From Roseivirga sp. (GTDB taxonomy: Bacteria; Bacteroidota; Bacteroidia; Cytophagales; Cyclobacteriaceae): a DNA stretch of 64,000 bases. The notes below the pieces were generated by a model that saw nothing but the letters and a program-made list of their open reading frames with translations, was not told where the DNA came from and searched no databases. The stretch is taken from positions 23,310 through 87,309 of the forward strand of contig JAJCYM010000025.1 of NCBI GenBank assembly GCA_029262895.1, written 5' to 3'. The stretch's first letter is position 1; each line of letters begins with the position of its first letter. The translations under genes and the position numbers were made by a program. Shown piece by piece: positions 53,401 to 62,312 of this stretch.

Positions 53401-56400
53401 CATCATCTATGATGCCTGCAATCGTGATCGTCTCCTGTACATCACCTGGGTTAAAGGTGAGCGTACCAGCAGCAAGGGTATAATCCGTGCCTTCTGTTGC
53501 AGTTCCGGTCAAAACATAGTCGGCTGTTACCGTCAATCCACTGGCAAGACTCAGGTCTACAGTAATACCAGCACTGCTCACACTCTCTGCTCCATTGCTG
53601 GAGGCGGTGGTGAAGGTCAGGTTTGGCGTATCATCATCTACTATCGTAATCGTCTGGGTCTGAGTCCCGTTCTCTGTGCCATTATTAACGTTCGTGATCT
53701 CGGCTATGATTGTCTCGTTTGCCTCAGGATCTCCATCATTAACCGGGGTAATAATCACCGCTGCATCTGCTGACAAACTGCCCGCATTGATCACAATGGT
53801 AGTACTCGCACTGCTGTTGTAATCTGTGCCATTTACAGCCGTACCACTGTAGCCTATCGTCACGGTCACATCCTTACCTGATACTGCTGAAAGCGTAGCG
53901 GTAAGCGTTGCTGTACCACTGGCCTCATTAATGCTGCTATTGTCTACCGACAGGCTTACAGTCGGTGCTGCATCATTATCGGTGATCGTATAAGTATGAG
54001 TCGTCTGCGCTCCCAGTGTTGCATTGCTTGGGCTCGAAAGCGTCAGAATAATAGTCTCATTCTCTTCATCAAGCAGATCATCTACTATCCCTACGATCTG
54101 CTGCTGAAAATCCTGATCTCCTGGGTTGAAGGTGATCGTACCACCAACTGTGGTATGGTCTGTGCCTCCTGCTGTGGCTGTTCCTGTTACCGCATAGTTT
54201 ACCGTAACGGTCTTGCCACTCACCGCACTTAAAGACACCTGGATGTCCTGGCTTGGTTCGCTCTCTGACTGGCCGTCTGTAGCCAAAGCAAAGGCTACTG
54301 TTGGCTCAGCATCATTATCGGTGATAGTATAGGTATGTTGGGTATTGGTACCTAAAGTCGCATTCGTTGGGCTGCTTAGGGTCACAATAACCGTCTCATC
54401 CAATTCATCCAGGGCATCTTCTATGATGCTGGCGATCGTGATATTATTGCTTGAGTTGCTCGCTGTGATCGTGAGCGTGCCATCGGCAAGGGTATAATCT
54501 GTGCCTGAGCCAGTAGCTGTACCCGTTACGGTATAGCTTACATTCACATCTCTGCCTGATACAGCGCTCAAAGCCACCTGTAGGTTGGCACTACTTACAC
54601 TCTCTGCACCACTGCTCGTGGTGCTTGTAAAGGCAATCGTTGGTGTGGCATCATCATCCAGTATCGTATAGGTATGCTGCGTATTAGTACCAAGGCTTGC
54701 ATTCGTTGGAGATGACAGGGTTACAATCACCGTCTCATCATCTTCATCCAATGCATCGCCTACAATACTGGCTATCGTGATGAGTTCTGAACTATTGCCC
54801 GCTGTAATCGTCACCGAGCCATTGGCCAGGGTATAATCGGTGCCACTGCCCGAGGCAGTACCGGCAACCGTATAGTTGACCATCACATCCTGACCACTTA
54901 CTGCACTCAAGGCTACCTGTAGAATGCCATTGCTGGCAGACTCGCCTGCACTGCTGGTGGTGCCGCTAAAAGCCACCGTTGGCGTAGCATCATTGTCATT
55001 GATCGTATAGGTATGGACTGTATTGGTACCTAAGGTCGCATTATTTGGACTGCTTAAGGTGACAATCACTGTCTCATCTGTCTCATCCAGGGCATCCTCT
55101 ACTATACTGGCTATTGTGATGTTATCATTAGCACTGCCTGCGGTGATCGTCAGGGTACCATTGGCCAAGGTATAATCTGTACCTGAGCCTGCCGCTGTGC
55201 CGGTTACTGTAAAGTCCACGGTTACATTCTGGCCACTGGTTGCACTCAGGTCTACCTGTAGGTTGGCTGAGGCAGTAGATTCTGCTCCATTGGAAGCTGT
55301 GCTGTTAAAAGATACTGTTGGGGTAGGGTCGTCATCATTGATGGTATAGGTATGCACCTGATTGGTGCCCAATCCGGCATTGGTCGGGTTACTTAAGGTT
55401 ACAATCACCGTTTCATCCACCTCGTCCAGGGCATCGTCAATAATACTGGCAATGGTGATATTATTTGTCAGATCACCTGCATTAATTGTCAAAGTACCGT
55501 TGGCCAGTGTATAATCGGTACCTGAGCCTGTCGCTGTTCCTGTCACTGCATAATCAACAGTTACATTAACACCACTAATCGCATTCAAGGTCACTTCCAG
55601 ATTGGCACTAGCCGTGCTCTCTGCTCCATTGGAAGTGGTGCTGCTAAAGGCAACTGAAGTATTGATCGTGGTGAAATTGAAAGTGGTATTGTCAGTAATT
55701 CCTGCAAAACTGTTGCCTGCCGAATCATCTATAGCCGAGGCCGCTATCTGAACCGCATAGTTGTTGTTCAGTTCCAGCGCAGCTGTAGGACTGATCGTGA
55801 GTACTGCTCCACTGATCGAGGCTTGCGAACCAGGACTGGCCGCATCAATGACAATTGTATTGGTGCCAGCACCGGTAATATCGACTAATGTGATATTACC
55901 CGTTCCAAATGCAATGTCTTCATTAAAGGTGATCGTAATGTCTCCTGCAATACCTACATCTGTGGCATTATCCACAGGCGAAGTCGAATTTATGGTAGGT
56001 AAGCTCGCATCAATCGCATCTGCCGCCTGACTGATCGCGGTGGTAAAGGTCGCTGAATTATTGCCTGCTGCATCTTCAAAGATGAAGTTTACCGGTACAT
56101 CGTCTCCGGCAGCTCTATTTGTATTGCCTGCTACTACGGTGTAAGTGGCAGAGTAACTACCTCCTCCATCATCGCTGAAGCCAGTCACATTTACTCCATT
56201 CACCTGGCCCGTGTTCAGGCTCAAACCTGCCTCACCAGCGGTAATGGTCACTGTAACAGCATCACCTACCTTCGCTGTTGCGTTGGGGATGCTTACATTG
56301 GTTATGGTAGGAGCATTCGCATCAATCGCATCACTGGCCTGACTGATCGCTGTGGTAAAGGTCGCTGAATTATTACCGGCAGCATCGGCCATGATAAAGT

Positions 56401-59400
56401 TCACTGGCACATCATCACCAGCTGCCCGGTCAGTATTGCCAGATGCTACGGTATAAGTAGCCGTGTAGGCACCTCCGCCATTATCAGTGAAGCCGGTAAC
56501 ATTTACCCCATTCACCGTACCCGTGTTCAGGCTCAGGCCTCCTTCGCTGGCAGCAATCGATACGGTAATCGCATCTCCCACCTTCGCAGCAGCGTTGGTC
56601 ATGCTTACATTGGCTACGGTCGGTGAGTTAGCATCTATCGCATCACTCGCCTGGCTGATCGCGGTGGTAAAGGTGGCTGAGGTGTTGCTTGCAGCATCTT
56701 GTAAAATAAAGTTCACCGGTACATCATCTCCTGCGGCTCTGTCGGTATTGCCTTCGGCTACCGTGTAGGTAGCCGTGTAGGCACCTCCGCCATTATCAGT
56801 GAAGCCGGTAACATTTACCCCATTCACCGTACCCGTGTTCAGGCTCAAACCTGCCTCGCCGGCAGTAATACTTATGGCTATCGCATCGCCCACCTTAGCA
56901 GCAGCGTTGGTCATGCCTACAGAAGTTACTGAGGGTGAGTTCGCATCAATTGCATCACTCGCCTGACTGATGGCTGTTGTAAAGGTCGCTGAATTATTAC
57001 CAGCAGCATCTTGAAGGATGAAGCTCACTGGCACATCAGCACCGGCAGCTCTATCTGTATTGCCTTCAACTACGGTATAAGTAGCTGAGTAGCTACCTCC
57101 TCCATCATCTGAAAAGCCGGTCACATTTACGCCATTCACCTGGCCTGCGTTAAGGCTCAGGCCTGCCTCACTCGCGGTAATCGATACGGTGATCGCATCG
57201 CCTACTTTAGCCGCAGCGTTGGGAATTGTTACATTGGTTATGGTCGGAGCATTCGCATCAATCGCATCACTGGCCTGGCTGATCGCAGTGGTAAAGGTCG
57301 CTGAATTATTACCAGCAGCATCGGCCATAATAAAGTTCACCGGCACATCATCTCCTGCGGCTCGGTCAGTATTACCTGATGCTACGGTATAAGTAGCCGT
57401 GTAGGCACCTCCGCCATTATCAGTGAAACCGGTAACATTTACTCCATTCACCTGGCCCGTGTTCAGGCTCAGGCCTCCTTCGCTGGCAGCAATCGATACG
57501 GTAATCGCATCTCCTACCTTCGCAGCAGCGTTGGTCATGCTTACATTGGCTACGGTCGGTGAGTTAGCATCAATCGCATCTGACGCCTGACTGATGGCTG
57601 TCGTAAAGGTGGCTGAAGTGTTGCTTGCGGCATCTTGCAAAATAAAGTTCACCGGCACATCATCTCCTGCAGCTCTGTCGGTATTGCCTTCGGCTACCGT
57701 GTAGGTAGCTGAATAGCTACCGCCTCCATTATCGGTGAAACCTGTTACGTTCACGCCATTCACTGTACCGGTGTTCAGGCTCAAACCTGCCTCGCTGGCA
57801 GTAATCGATACGGCAATCGCATCGCCTACCTTAGCAGCAGCATTGGTCATGCCTACAGAAGTTACTGAGGGTGAGTTCGCATCGATCGCATCTGCCGCCT
57901 GACTGATGGCTGTTGTAAAGGTCGCTGAATTATTACCAGCAGCATCTTGCAAGATAAAGCTCACTGGCACATCGGCTCCTGCAGCTCTGTCTGTATTACC
58001 TTCCACTACCGTGTAGGTAGCAGAGTAGCTACCTCCTCCATCATCTGAAAAGCCGGTTACATTTACGCCATTCACCTGGCCTGCGTTAAGGCTCAGGCCT
58101 GCCTCACTCGCGGTAATCGATACGGTGATCGCATCGCCCACCTTAGCAGCAGCGTTGGGGATGCTCACATCCGTTACCGTTGGGGCTACACCATCAATCA
58201 CTAAGGCTTTGTTATCTCCCAATGAGTTGGTCGCTCCCGGAGTGGCTAATGTTAATGTGGCATTATTGCCGGCAGCATCCTGAATACTCGTACCTGCCGT
58301 TAATGAGTTAGTCGCTACATAGTCCAGATCAGCACTGTTGTCTCCTGCTTGTACTGTATAGCCAAATTCCAAAGTAGTAGTTCCACTGCCTGTGCCATTG
58401 TAGTTGATCGTACGGTCTGTCGTTCCCGTTTCTAAGGTAAGTTGAGGGGTGCCGGTTACAGTCACTGCTTCTGAGAAAGTAACGGTTACTACTACTGCGT
58501 CACCTACTTTAAAACTACCATTGGCGGTGGTTGAGGTGACACTGGTCACCGTTGGGACTACCCCATCAATAACTAAAGCTTTGTTCGCGCCTAAAGAGTT
58601 TGCGGCTCCGGGAGATGCAAGGGTCAGCGTGGCATCATTGCCAGTTGCATCCTGAATGCTCGTACCTGCCGTCAGTGAAGTAGTGGCTACATAATCCAGA
58701 TCAGCACTGTTGTCTCCTGCTTGTACTGTATAACCAAACTCTAATGTCGTTGTACCACTACCTGTGCCATTGTAGTTGATCGTACGGTCTGTTGTCCCTG
58801 TTTCCAGGGTCAATTGAGGGGTGCCAGTTACAGTCACTGCTTCTGAGAAAGTAACAGTTATCACTGCTGCGTCACCTACTTTAAGCGTGCCATTGGCCGT
58901 GGTGGAGGTCACACTGGTTACCGTTGGGACTACACCATCAATCACTAAAGCCTTATTATTGCCTAAAGAGTTGGCTGCACCTGGACTGGCAAGTGTCAGC
59001 GTGGCATTATTGCCTGCTGCATCCTGAATGCTCGTACCTGCCGTCAGTGAATTAGTGGCTACATAATCCAGGTCAGCACTTACGTCACCTGCCTGGACCG
59101 TATAGCCAAATTCCAAGGTGGTAGTTCCACTGCCTGTACCATTGTAGTTGATCGTGCGGTCTGTTGTTCCGGTTTCCAGGGTCAGTTGAGGGGTGCCGGT
59201 TACTGTCACTGCTTCTGAGAAAGTAACGGTGATTACTGCTGCGTCACCTACTTTAAGCGTGCCATTGGCTGTGGTCGAGGTCACACTGGTCACCGTTGGG
59301 ACTACACCATCAATCACTAAAGCCTTATTATTGCCTAAAGAGTTGGCTGCTCCTGGACTGGCAAGTGTCAAGGTGGCATTATTGCCTGCTGCATCCTGAA

Positions 59401-62287
59401 TGCTCGTACCCGCGGTCAATGAGTTAGTCGCTACATAGTCCAGATCAGCACTCACGTCTCCGGCTTGTACCGTGTAACTAAATTCCAAGGTTGTAGTTCC
59501 ACTGCCTGTACCATTGTAGTTGATCGTGCGGTCTGTTGTTCCTGTTTCCAGGGTCAATTGAGGAGTACCTGTTACAGTCACTGCTTCTGAGAAAGTAACC
59601 GTAATCACTGCTGCATCACCCACCTTAAGCGCACCATCAGCAGTTGAACTTGATACACTTGTTACGGTAGGATCTGCTTTATCATTCAAAGTAGCAGTAT
59701 TGTTGGAAGTCTGATCGGCTGCTGCCGCATTACCTGCTTCAGCGAATATGGAAGAACCATCGGTAATGTCTACCTCAAGGGTCTCTGCACCATCAGGAGT
59801 GCCTGTCATACTAAAGTTAACGCGAATAGTCGTTTCACCTCCCGACAGACCAGCTCCGCCCGTGGTCGTTACACTGGTTACCGATGGACTGGTGGCCGTT
59901 CCACCTGTGATTGAAAGAGCAAAGTCACTTGTTTGCAAAGCACCACTACCTCCATTGGTATTATATACCCCATTATCAAAGGTGACATCAATAAAACCAT
60001 TATTGCCATCAAGACTCACTGAAGAAATAGAGGGGGCTGTACCATCATAGGTCAGACTTAGTGTATTAGAAACTGTATTGCCATTACCTGCCCGGTCAAA
60101 TGCCTGGCCCGCTCCAACAGATACCTGTACAGTACCATTACCCGAAGGGGTAACATTTACCGTAAAGGTGGTACTGTCTGCACTGGCAAAATCACCAGTT
60201 GTACCATTTACCACCGTAAGGTCACCTTCCTTCATATTCTCAGCTTCAGAATTAAAGGTGATGGTAACCGGAATAGGATTATCATTAGTAGGGTCACTGG
60301 AAGTGGTAGACACCGAAACAGTAGGCTGAGTTACATCAATATTAATGCTTAATCCTGAGGAAGATCCACTGGCATTGGTGGCCGCATCAGTGGCTGTAGC
60401 GGTAATGGTATGAGCGCCTGCAGTGAGTGTACTGACAGTGATAGAATAGTTACCACCAGTAGCTGTGCCAGAGCCTACTTGCCCATCAACATTTGAGAAT
60501 ATTTTAACGGTAGAACCCGACTCAGCAGTACCTTCAAAGGTTGGTGTCAGATCATTAGTCAGGTTATCTGAAGAGGCTCCTGCGGTATGTTCTTCATTAC
60601 CTGAATCAGTAGCCGTGGTCATATTAGGTGTACTGGGGGCTGAAGGGGCTGTATCGTCCGAGCCAGTACCTTGAATAGCAAAGTCGTAGGTCCCTTCATC
60701 TGCATCATCATTGGTTATGGTTACTGTTGCTGTTCTTAAACCCTCCGCACTGGGGTTAAAAGTCACCTGAAAGGTGGTAGTATTGCCGGCCGATACCGGG
60801 TCTGACCCAGGCTGACTATTTACTGTAAAATCGGCAGCATTAGTGCCGCTTATAGTCACATTTGGCGAACCTGTCAGATCCAAAGCTCCTGTACCCGTAT
60901 TTTCGATGGTGAAGGTTCTTACAATATTGGCACCAGCACTGGATCCTGTAGACCCAAAATCGGTATGATCGCCAGAGGCAGGGCTGACATCACCATCGAC
61001 AATGCTTACATTATTACCTTTAAGATTTATTTCAGGGGTGGCAGATCCTACATTAGCCACCTTAAACAAAGAGAAGTGCGCATAAAAACTAGCGCTTCCC
61101 GTGATGTCTACATGAGTGATTCCGGTATTATTCGCAGAGAGGCTCACATAGGCACCGGTACCACCGTTTATGCTACCCGATGTCGCCATAACACCACTGC
61201 TACTGGTAAAGGTAAATGTCCTGGCACTCTGCCCGACAGCATTCCATACATAAATGGAGCTAGTTCCCGTGACATCAAAGGTTTCTCCAAGAGAAAAGGA
61301 GAGCCTCAAGTTTGTTTCTCCACTTAAATGAGTATATACTCCGTCCTCATTGGCAGCGGCCTGATAGTATGACCCGGTTCCAAAAGATGTACCATCAGCC
61401 ACCAAAATATGTTCTTTACTCGCTGAAGTATAAAACTCAGCATTATTAGTATTATCACCTGTATAACTACCAGCAGTCTTGACTTGGTCGAATTGAATCG
61501 TTCCGGTAAAGGCAAAATCAAGTGCATTTAGGGCAATGGAACCGGGGTTAGGTTTGGCATTAATATCTCCCTTGTTCAATGACAGTTCCAGGTCTTCAGC
61601 GAAGATGGAGTGATCAGTATCTACTGACCTCACTTTAGCATCGACATTTCCTTTAATGATTTCAAGAAAATCATTTTCATGGTTGTGGTTTTCCAGCTTA
61701 CAGTTGTAAACAAGAAGTTCTCCTCCCTCTACAATGGATTGGTTGAACGTATTAATCGATTCAACTGTATTCTGAACAGTCTCCGTGTCAATAATCTGGT
61801 TGCCTAATAGAAGTTGTCCGGCATGATTATGAGAGAAAAGGTGTACCGCTTCTAGTCCTTCATAACCCTGAAGGGTTGTCATCAGTTCGTCAAAGCCTCG
61901 GCTATTGGCTGGTATAGAAACCACTTCCACTCCGGGTTTGGCCAGCCTGGAGAAAAGTTTGGCATTCCTCACATTGCTATCAACAATCACGAGCTCACGT
62001 ATGGCTGCTCTTTTGTTCAGTACCAGCTCATCAACATCAATTTCCGTCACAGCATCAGCGCCTGAGCTGACTGCCTTAGATTTTCGCTTAGACCATTCGG
62101 CTGAACTTAAGGCGCGAAGCCCTTCATCCACGAGGTAGGCATTGTTTCTTGCATAGCTTGCCCGTCTACTGGCATAGTAGGCACTAGAAGCACCTCCTGC
62201 CGATAAGGGGCTGGCCATAAGTGCCAAGTTCACCAGCGCAGAACCGAAGTTCTTCATGGTGCTCTTGTTGATAGGATTAACGTTCAT
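50471..62287 (-). CDS. Giant T9SS type B-sorted surface adhesin with DUF4347, Ig-like, Calx-beta and cadherin-like repeats
   Basis: About 3,938 residues from ATG 62287 (a TTG at 62335 lies in the preceding gene; an ATG at 62257 is also possible). A weak signal-like region (GSALVNLALMASPLSAGG) is followed at about 96-230 by DUF4347, with LEAVHLFSHNHAG and ELLVYNCKL. Next come a beta-sandwich, a choice-of-anchor D domain (TFTIENTGTGALDL, ADFTVN), Ig-like domains, four 124-residue repeats, seven 104-residue repeats, nine Calx-beta units ending in NDxD, more Ig-like units, two cadherin-like units (DIGLDVNSIDENNALSEAIG) and the T9SS type B C-terminal domain starting FFTPNGDGTNDLW. It would be surface-exposed and calcium-binding. 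Confidence 0.9.
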   Translation of the reverse strand: MNVNPINKSTMKNFGSALVNLALMASPLSAGGASSAYYASRRASYARNNAYLVDEGLRALSSAEWSKRKSKAVSSGADAVTEIDVDELVLNKRAAIRELVIVDSNVRNAKLFSRLAKPGVEVVSIPANSRGFDELMTTLQGYEGLEAVHLFSHNHAGQLLLGNQIIDTETVQNTVESINTFNQSIVEGGELLVYNCKLENHNHENDFLEIIKGNVDAKVRSVDTDHSIFAEDLELSLNKGDINAKPNPGSIALNALDFAFTGTIQFDQVKTAGSYTGDNTNNAEFYTSASKEHILVADGTSFGTGSYYQAAANEDGVYTHLSGETNLRLSFSLGETFDVTGTSSIYVWNAVGQSARTFTFTSSSGVMATSGSINGGTGAYVSLSANNTGITHVDITGSASFYAHFSLFKVANVGSATPEINLKGNNVSIVDGDVSPASGDHTDFGSTGSSAGANIVRTFTIENTGTGALDLTGSPNVTISGTNAADFTVNSQPGSDPVSAGNTTTFQVTFNPSAEGLRTATVTITNDDADEGTYDFAIQGTGSDDTAPSAPSTPNMTTATDSGNEEHTAGASSDNLTNDLTPTFEGTAESGSTVKIFSNVDGQVGSGTATGGNYSITVSTLTAGAHTITATATDAATNASGSSSGLSINIDVTQPTVSVSTTSSDPTNDNPIPVTITFNSEAENMKEGDLTVVNGTTGDFASADSTTFTVNVTPSGNGTVQVSVGAGQAFDRAGNGNTVSNTLSLTYDGTAPSISSVSLDGNNGFIDVTFDNGVYNTNGGSGALQTSDFALSITGGTATSPSVTSVTTTGGAGLSGGETTIRVNFSMTGTPDGAETLEVDITDGSSIFAEAGNAAAADQTSNNTATLNDKADPTVTSVSSSTADGALKVGDAAVITVTFSEAVTVTGTPQLTLETGTTDRTINYNGTGSGTTTLEFSYTVQAGDVSADLDYVATNSLTAGTSIQDAAGNNATLTLASPGAANSLGNNKALVIDGVVPTVTSVTSTTANGTLKVGDAAVITVTFSEAVTVTGTPQLTLETGTTDRTINYNGTGSGTTTLEFGYTVQAGDVSADLDYVATNSLTAGTSIQDAAGNNATLTLASPGAANSLGNNKALVIDGVVPTVTSVTSTTANGTLKVGDAAVITVTFSEAVTVTGTPQLTLETGTTDRTINYNGTGSGTTTLEFGYTVQAGDNSADLDYVATTSLTAGTSIQDATGNDATLTLASPGAANSLGANKALVIDGVVPTVTSVTSTTANGSFKVGDAVVVTVTFSEAVTVTGTPQLTLETGTTDRTINYNGTGSGTTTLEFGYTVQAGDNSADLDYVATNSLTAGTSIQDAAGNNATLTLATPGATNSLGDNKALVIDGVAPTVTDVSIPNAAAKVGDAITVSITASEAGLSLNAGQVNGVNVTGFSDDGGGSYSATYTVVEGNTDRAAGADVPVSFILQDAAGNNSATFTTAISQAADAIDANSPSVTSVGMTNAAAKVGDAIAVSITASEAGLSLNTGTVNGVNVTGFTDNGGGSYSATYTVAEGNTDRAAGDDVPVNFILQDAASNTSATFTTAISQASDAIDANSPTVANVSMTNAAAKVGDAITVSIAASEGGLSLNTGQVNGVNVTGFTDNGGGAYTATYTVASGNTDRAAGDDVPVNFIMADAAGNNSATFTTAISQASDAIDANAPTITNVTIPNAAAKVGDAITVSITASEAGLSLNAGQVNGVNVTGFSDDGGGSYSATYTVVEGNTDRAAGADVPVSFILQDAAGNNSATFTTAISQASDAIDANSPSVTSVGMTNAAAKVGDAIAISITAGEAGLSLNTGTVNGVNVTGFTDNGGGAYTATYTVAEGNTDRAAGDDVPVNFILQDAASNTSATFTTAISQASDAIDANSPTVANVSMTNAAAKVGDAITVSIAASEGGLSLNTGTVNGVNVTGFTDNGGGAYTATYTVASGNTDRAAGDDVPVNFIMADAAGNNSATFTTAISQASDAIDANAPTITNVSIPNATAKVGDAVTVTITAGEAGLSLNTGQVNGVNVTGFSDDGGGSYSATYTVVAGNTNRAAGDDVPVNFIFEDAAGNNSATFTTAISQAADAIDASLPTINSTSPVDNATDVGIAGDITITFNEDIAFGTGNITLVDITGAGTNTIVIDAASPGSQASISGAVLTISPTAALELNNNYAVQIAASAIDDSAGNSFAGITDNTTFNFTTINTSVAFSSTTSNGAESTASANLEVTLNAISGVNVTVDYAVTGTATGSGTDYTLANGTLTINAGDLTNNITIASIIDDALDEVDETVIVTLSNPTNAGLGTNQVHTYTINDDDPTPTVSFNSTASNGAESTASANLQVDLSATSGQNVTVDFTVTGTAAGSGTDYTLANGTLTITAGSANDNITIASIVEDALDETDETVIVTLSSPNNATLGTNTVHTYTINDNDATPTVAFSGTTSSAGESASNGILQVALSAVSGQDVMVNYTVAGTASGSGTDYTLANGSVTITAGNSSELITIASIVGDALDEDDETVIVTLSSPTNASLGTNTQHTYTILDDDATPTIAFTSTTSSGAESVSSANLQVALSAVSGRDVNVSYTVTGTATGSGTDYTLADGTLTITASNSSNNITIASIIEDALDELDETVIVTLSSPTNATLGTNTQHTYTITDNDAEPTVAFALATDGQSESEPSQDIQVSLSAVSGKTVTVNYAVTGTATAGGTDHTTVGGTITFNPGDQDFQQQIVGIVDDLLDEENETIILTLSSPSNATLGAQTTHTYTITDNDAAPTVSLSVDNSSINEASGTATLTATLSAVSGKDVTVTIGYSGTAVNGTDYNSSASTTIVINAGSLSADAAVIITPVNDGDPEANETIIAEITNVNNGTENGTQTQTITIVDDDTPNLTFTTASSNGAESVSSAGITVDLSLASGLTVTADYVLTGTATEGTDYTLAAGTLTFNPGDVQETITIAGIIDDAILEANETVIITLSNLSNANAGTNQMHTYTINDNDAAAVTIADIAGAENGGDITVTATLDNAVEGGFTVDVSTADGTATTADSDYTAVTSQTLTFAGNAGETQTFTITPTADTKLEDNETLTVSQGNLAATSLSVDISDGATVTINNDDVAAVTIEDVSGAEAGGAITLTATLDNAVQGGFSVDVSTADGTALSASDYTVVSSQTLNFAGTAGETQTFTVTPTDDAIEESTEALSVSQGNLSGTTLVIDVSDGATVTINDEDDNTAPTGFTVTWDDVEIGAAEAGSASFTFAGAEVGTTYNYSISSSGGGSPVTGTGTIVTPTDMISTIDVSTLSDGSLTLSVTLTDASSNESSPQTDLADLDTAAPTGTTVETIDTDTGEANDDEVTSDNTLTFAGLAEVGSLVEIFIEGTSIGTTTATDVGDWTFDHTATTLADGSYAVTAKATDTFGNAGQQGAALTVLVDTGVPDVSVTTSAGSLVNGAFSVTITYNEQVNNVAQSDVSIGNGAGSNFTPVVAGQSWTLDITPTADGQVTVKIPVATANDDAGNGNNESNTLALTFDGTAPTVTSITRVDANPTQLAEVDFSVVFSEEVNNVDATDFEIATTGTITGESITNILPVSPSTYTVTVNRGSGEGTFGLNLKDDDSITDNASNHLGDTGLGNGDFTGEVYSTNSSPTDIGLDVNSIDENNALSEAIGNLSTTDADGGDTHTYALAAGTGDDNNGSFMVTSTGGLFAAEVFNFENKTSYTIRVETDDGKGGTFQKAFTISINDVNETPTDIELSNNDIDESDETGLLVGTLSSIDVDDSETFTYTLNIGDGDDNNLLFTIANGNELRTAGATNFEDNTSLSIRIRVTDSGGLFYEEIFSITVNDISVEPLRDFDKDEADARVKNFFTPNGDGTNDLWIVEDILDNPINEVKVYSQAGKLIFSQRNYENDWDGTFDGEPIPPGTYYYEINIYNGESIIRGFLTIIRN
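52612..55660 (-). repeat. Nine Calx-beta units within the giant gene
   Basis: Units of about 105-115 residues. Most show ESxxSxNLxVxLS, GTDYTLANGTLTI and DALDExDETVIVTLS, ending HTYTINDND. The first five (in protein order) are the most alike; the sixth and seventh are divergent; the last two form a distinct pair (AENGGDITVTATLDNAV type). The acidic ends of units fit calcium binding between neighbours. Confidence 0.85.
55998..58189 (-). repeat. Seven tandem 312-bp repeats (104 residues each) with a 936-bp super-period
   Basis: Each unit has NAAAKVGDAITVSI, GQVNGVNVTGF, DRAAGxDVPV and ATFTTAISQASDAIDAN. By their first residues the units read IPN, SVGMTN, NVSMTN, IPN, SVGMTN, NVSMTN, IPN, so copies 1-3 match copies 4-6, and copy 7 restarts the series. 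The DNA copies are nearly identical. Confidence 0.9.
58190..59672 (-). repeat. Four tandem 372-bp repeats (124 residues each)
   Basis: Each unit contains LKVGDAAVITVTFSEAVTV, TGTPQLTLETGTTDRTINY, GSGTTTLEF, SADLDYVATNSLTAGTSIQ and NKALVIDGVVPTVTSV. The same non-coding-strand signal recurs at exact 372-base steps (58449, 58821, 59193), showing that the units keep their length exactly. They resemble the Ig-like units with a C-terminal VIDGVVPT link found in large bacterial adhesins. Confidence 0.9.
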
Positions 62288-62312
62288 AGTATTTTGGTTG
62301 TGGGCTACCGCC

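Noticed and set aside
53093..53773. Long plus-strand frame of 226 codons opposite the giant adhesin
   Set aside because: It and several others on this strand are antisense shadows of a repetitive, stop-poor coding sequence; the product is cysteine/serine/glycine-rich without family features.
50471..62287. Regular repeats considered as a CRISPR array or satellite
   Set aside because: Periods of 312 and 372 bases stay in frame and encode adhesin domains; there are no short repeats with unique spacers.
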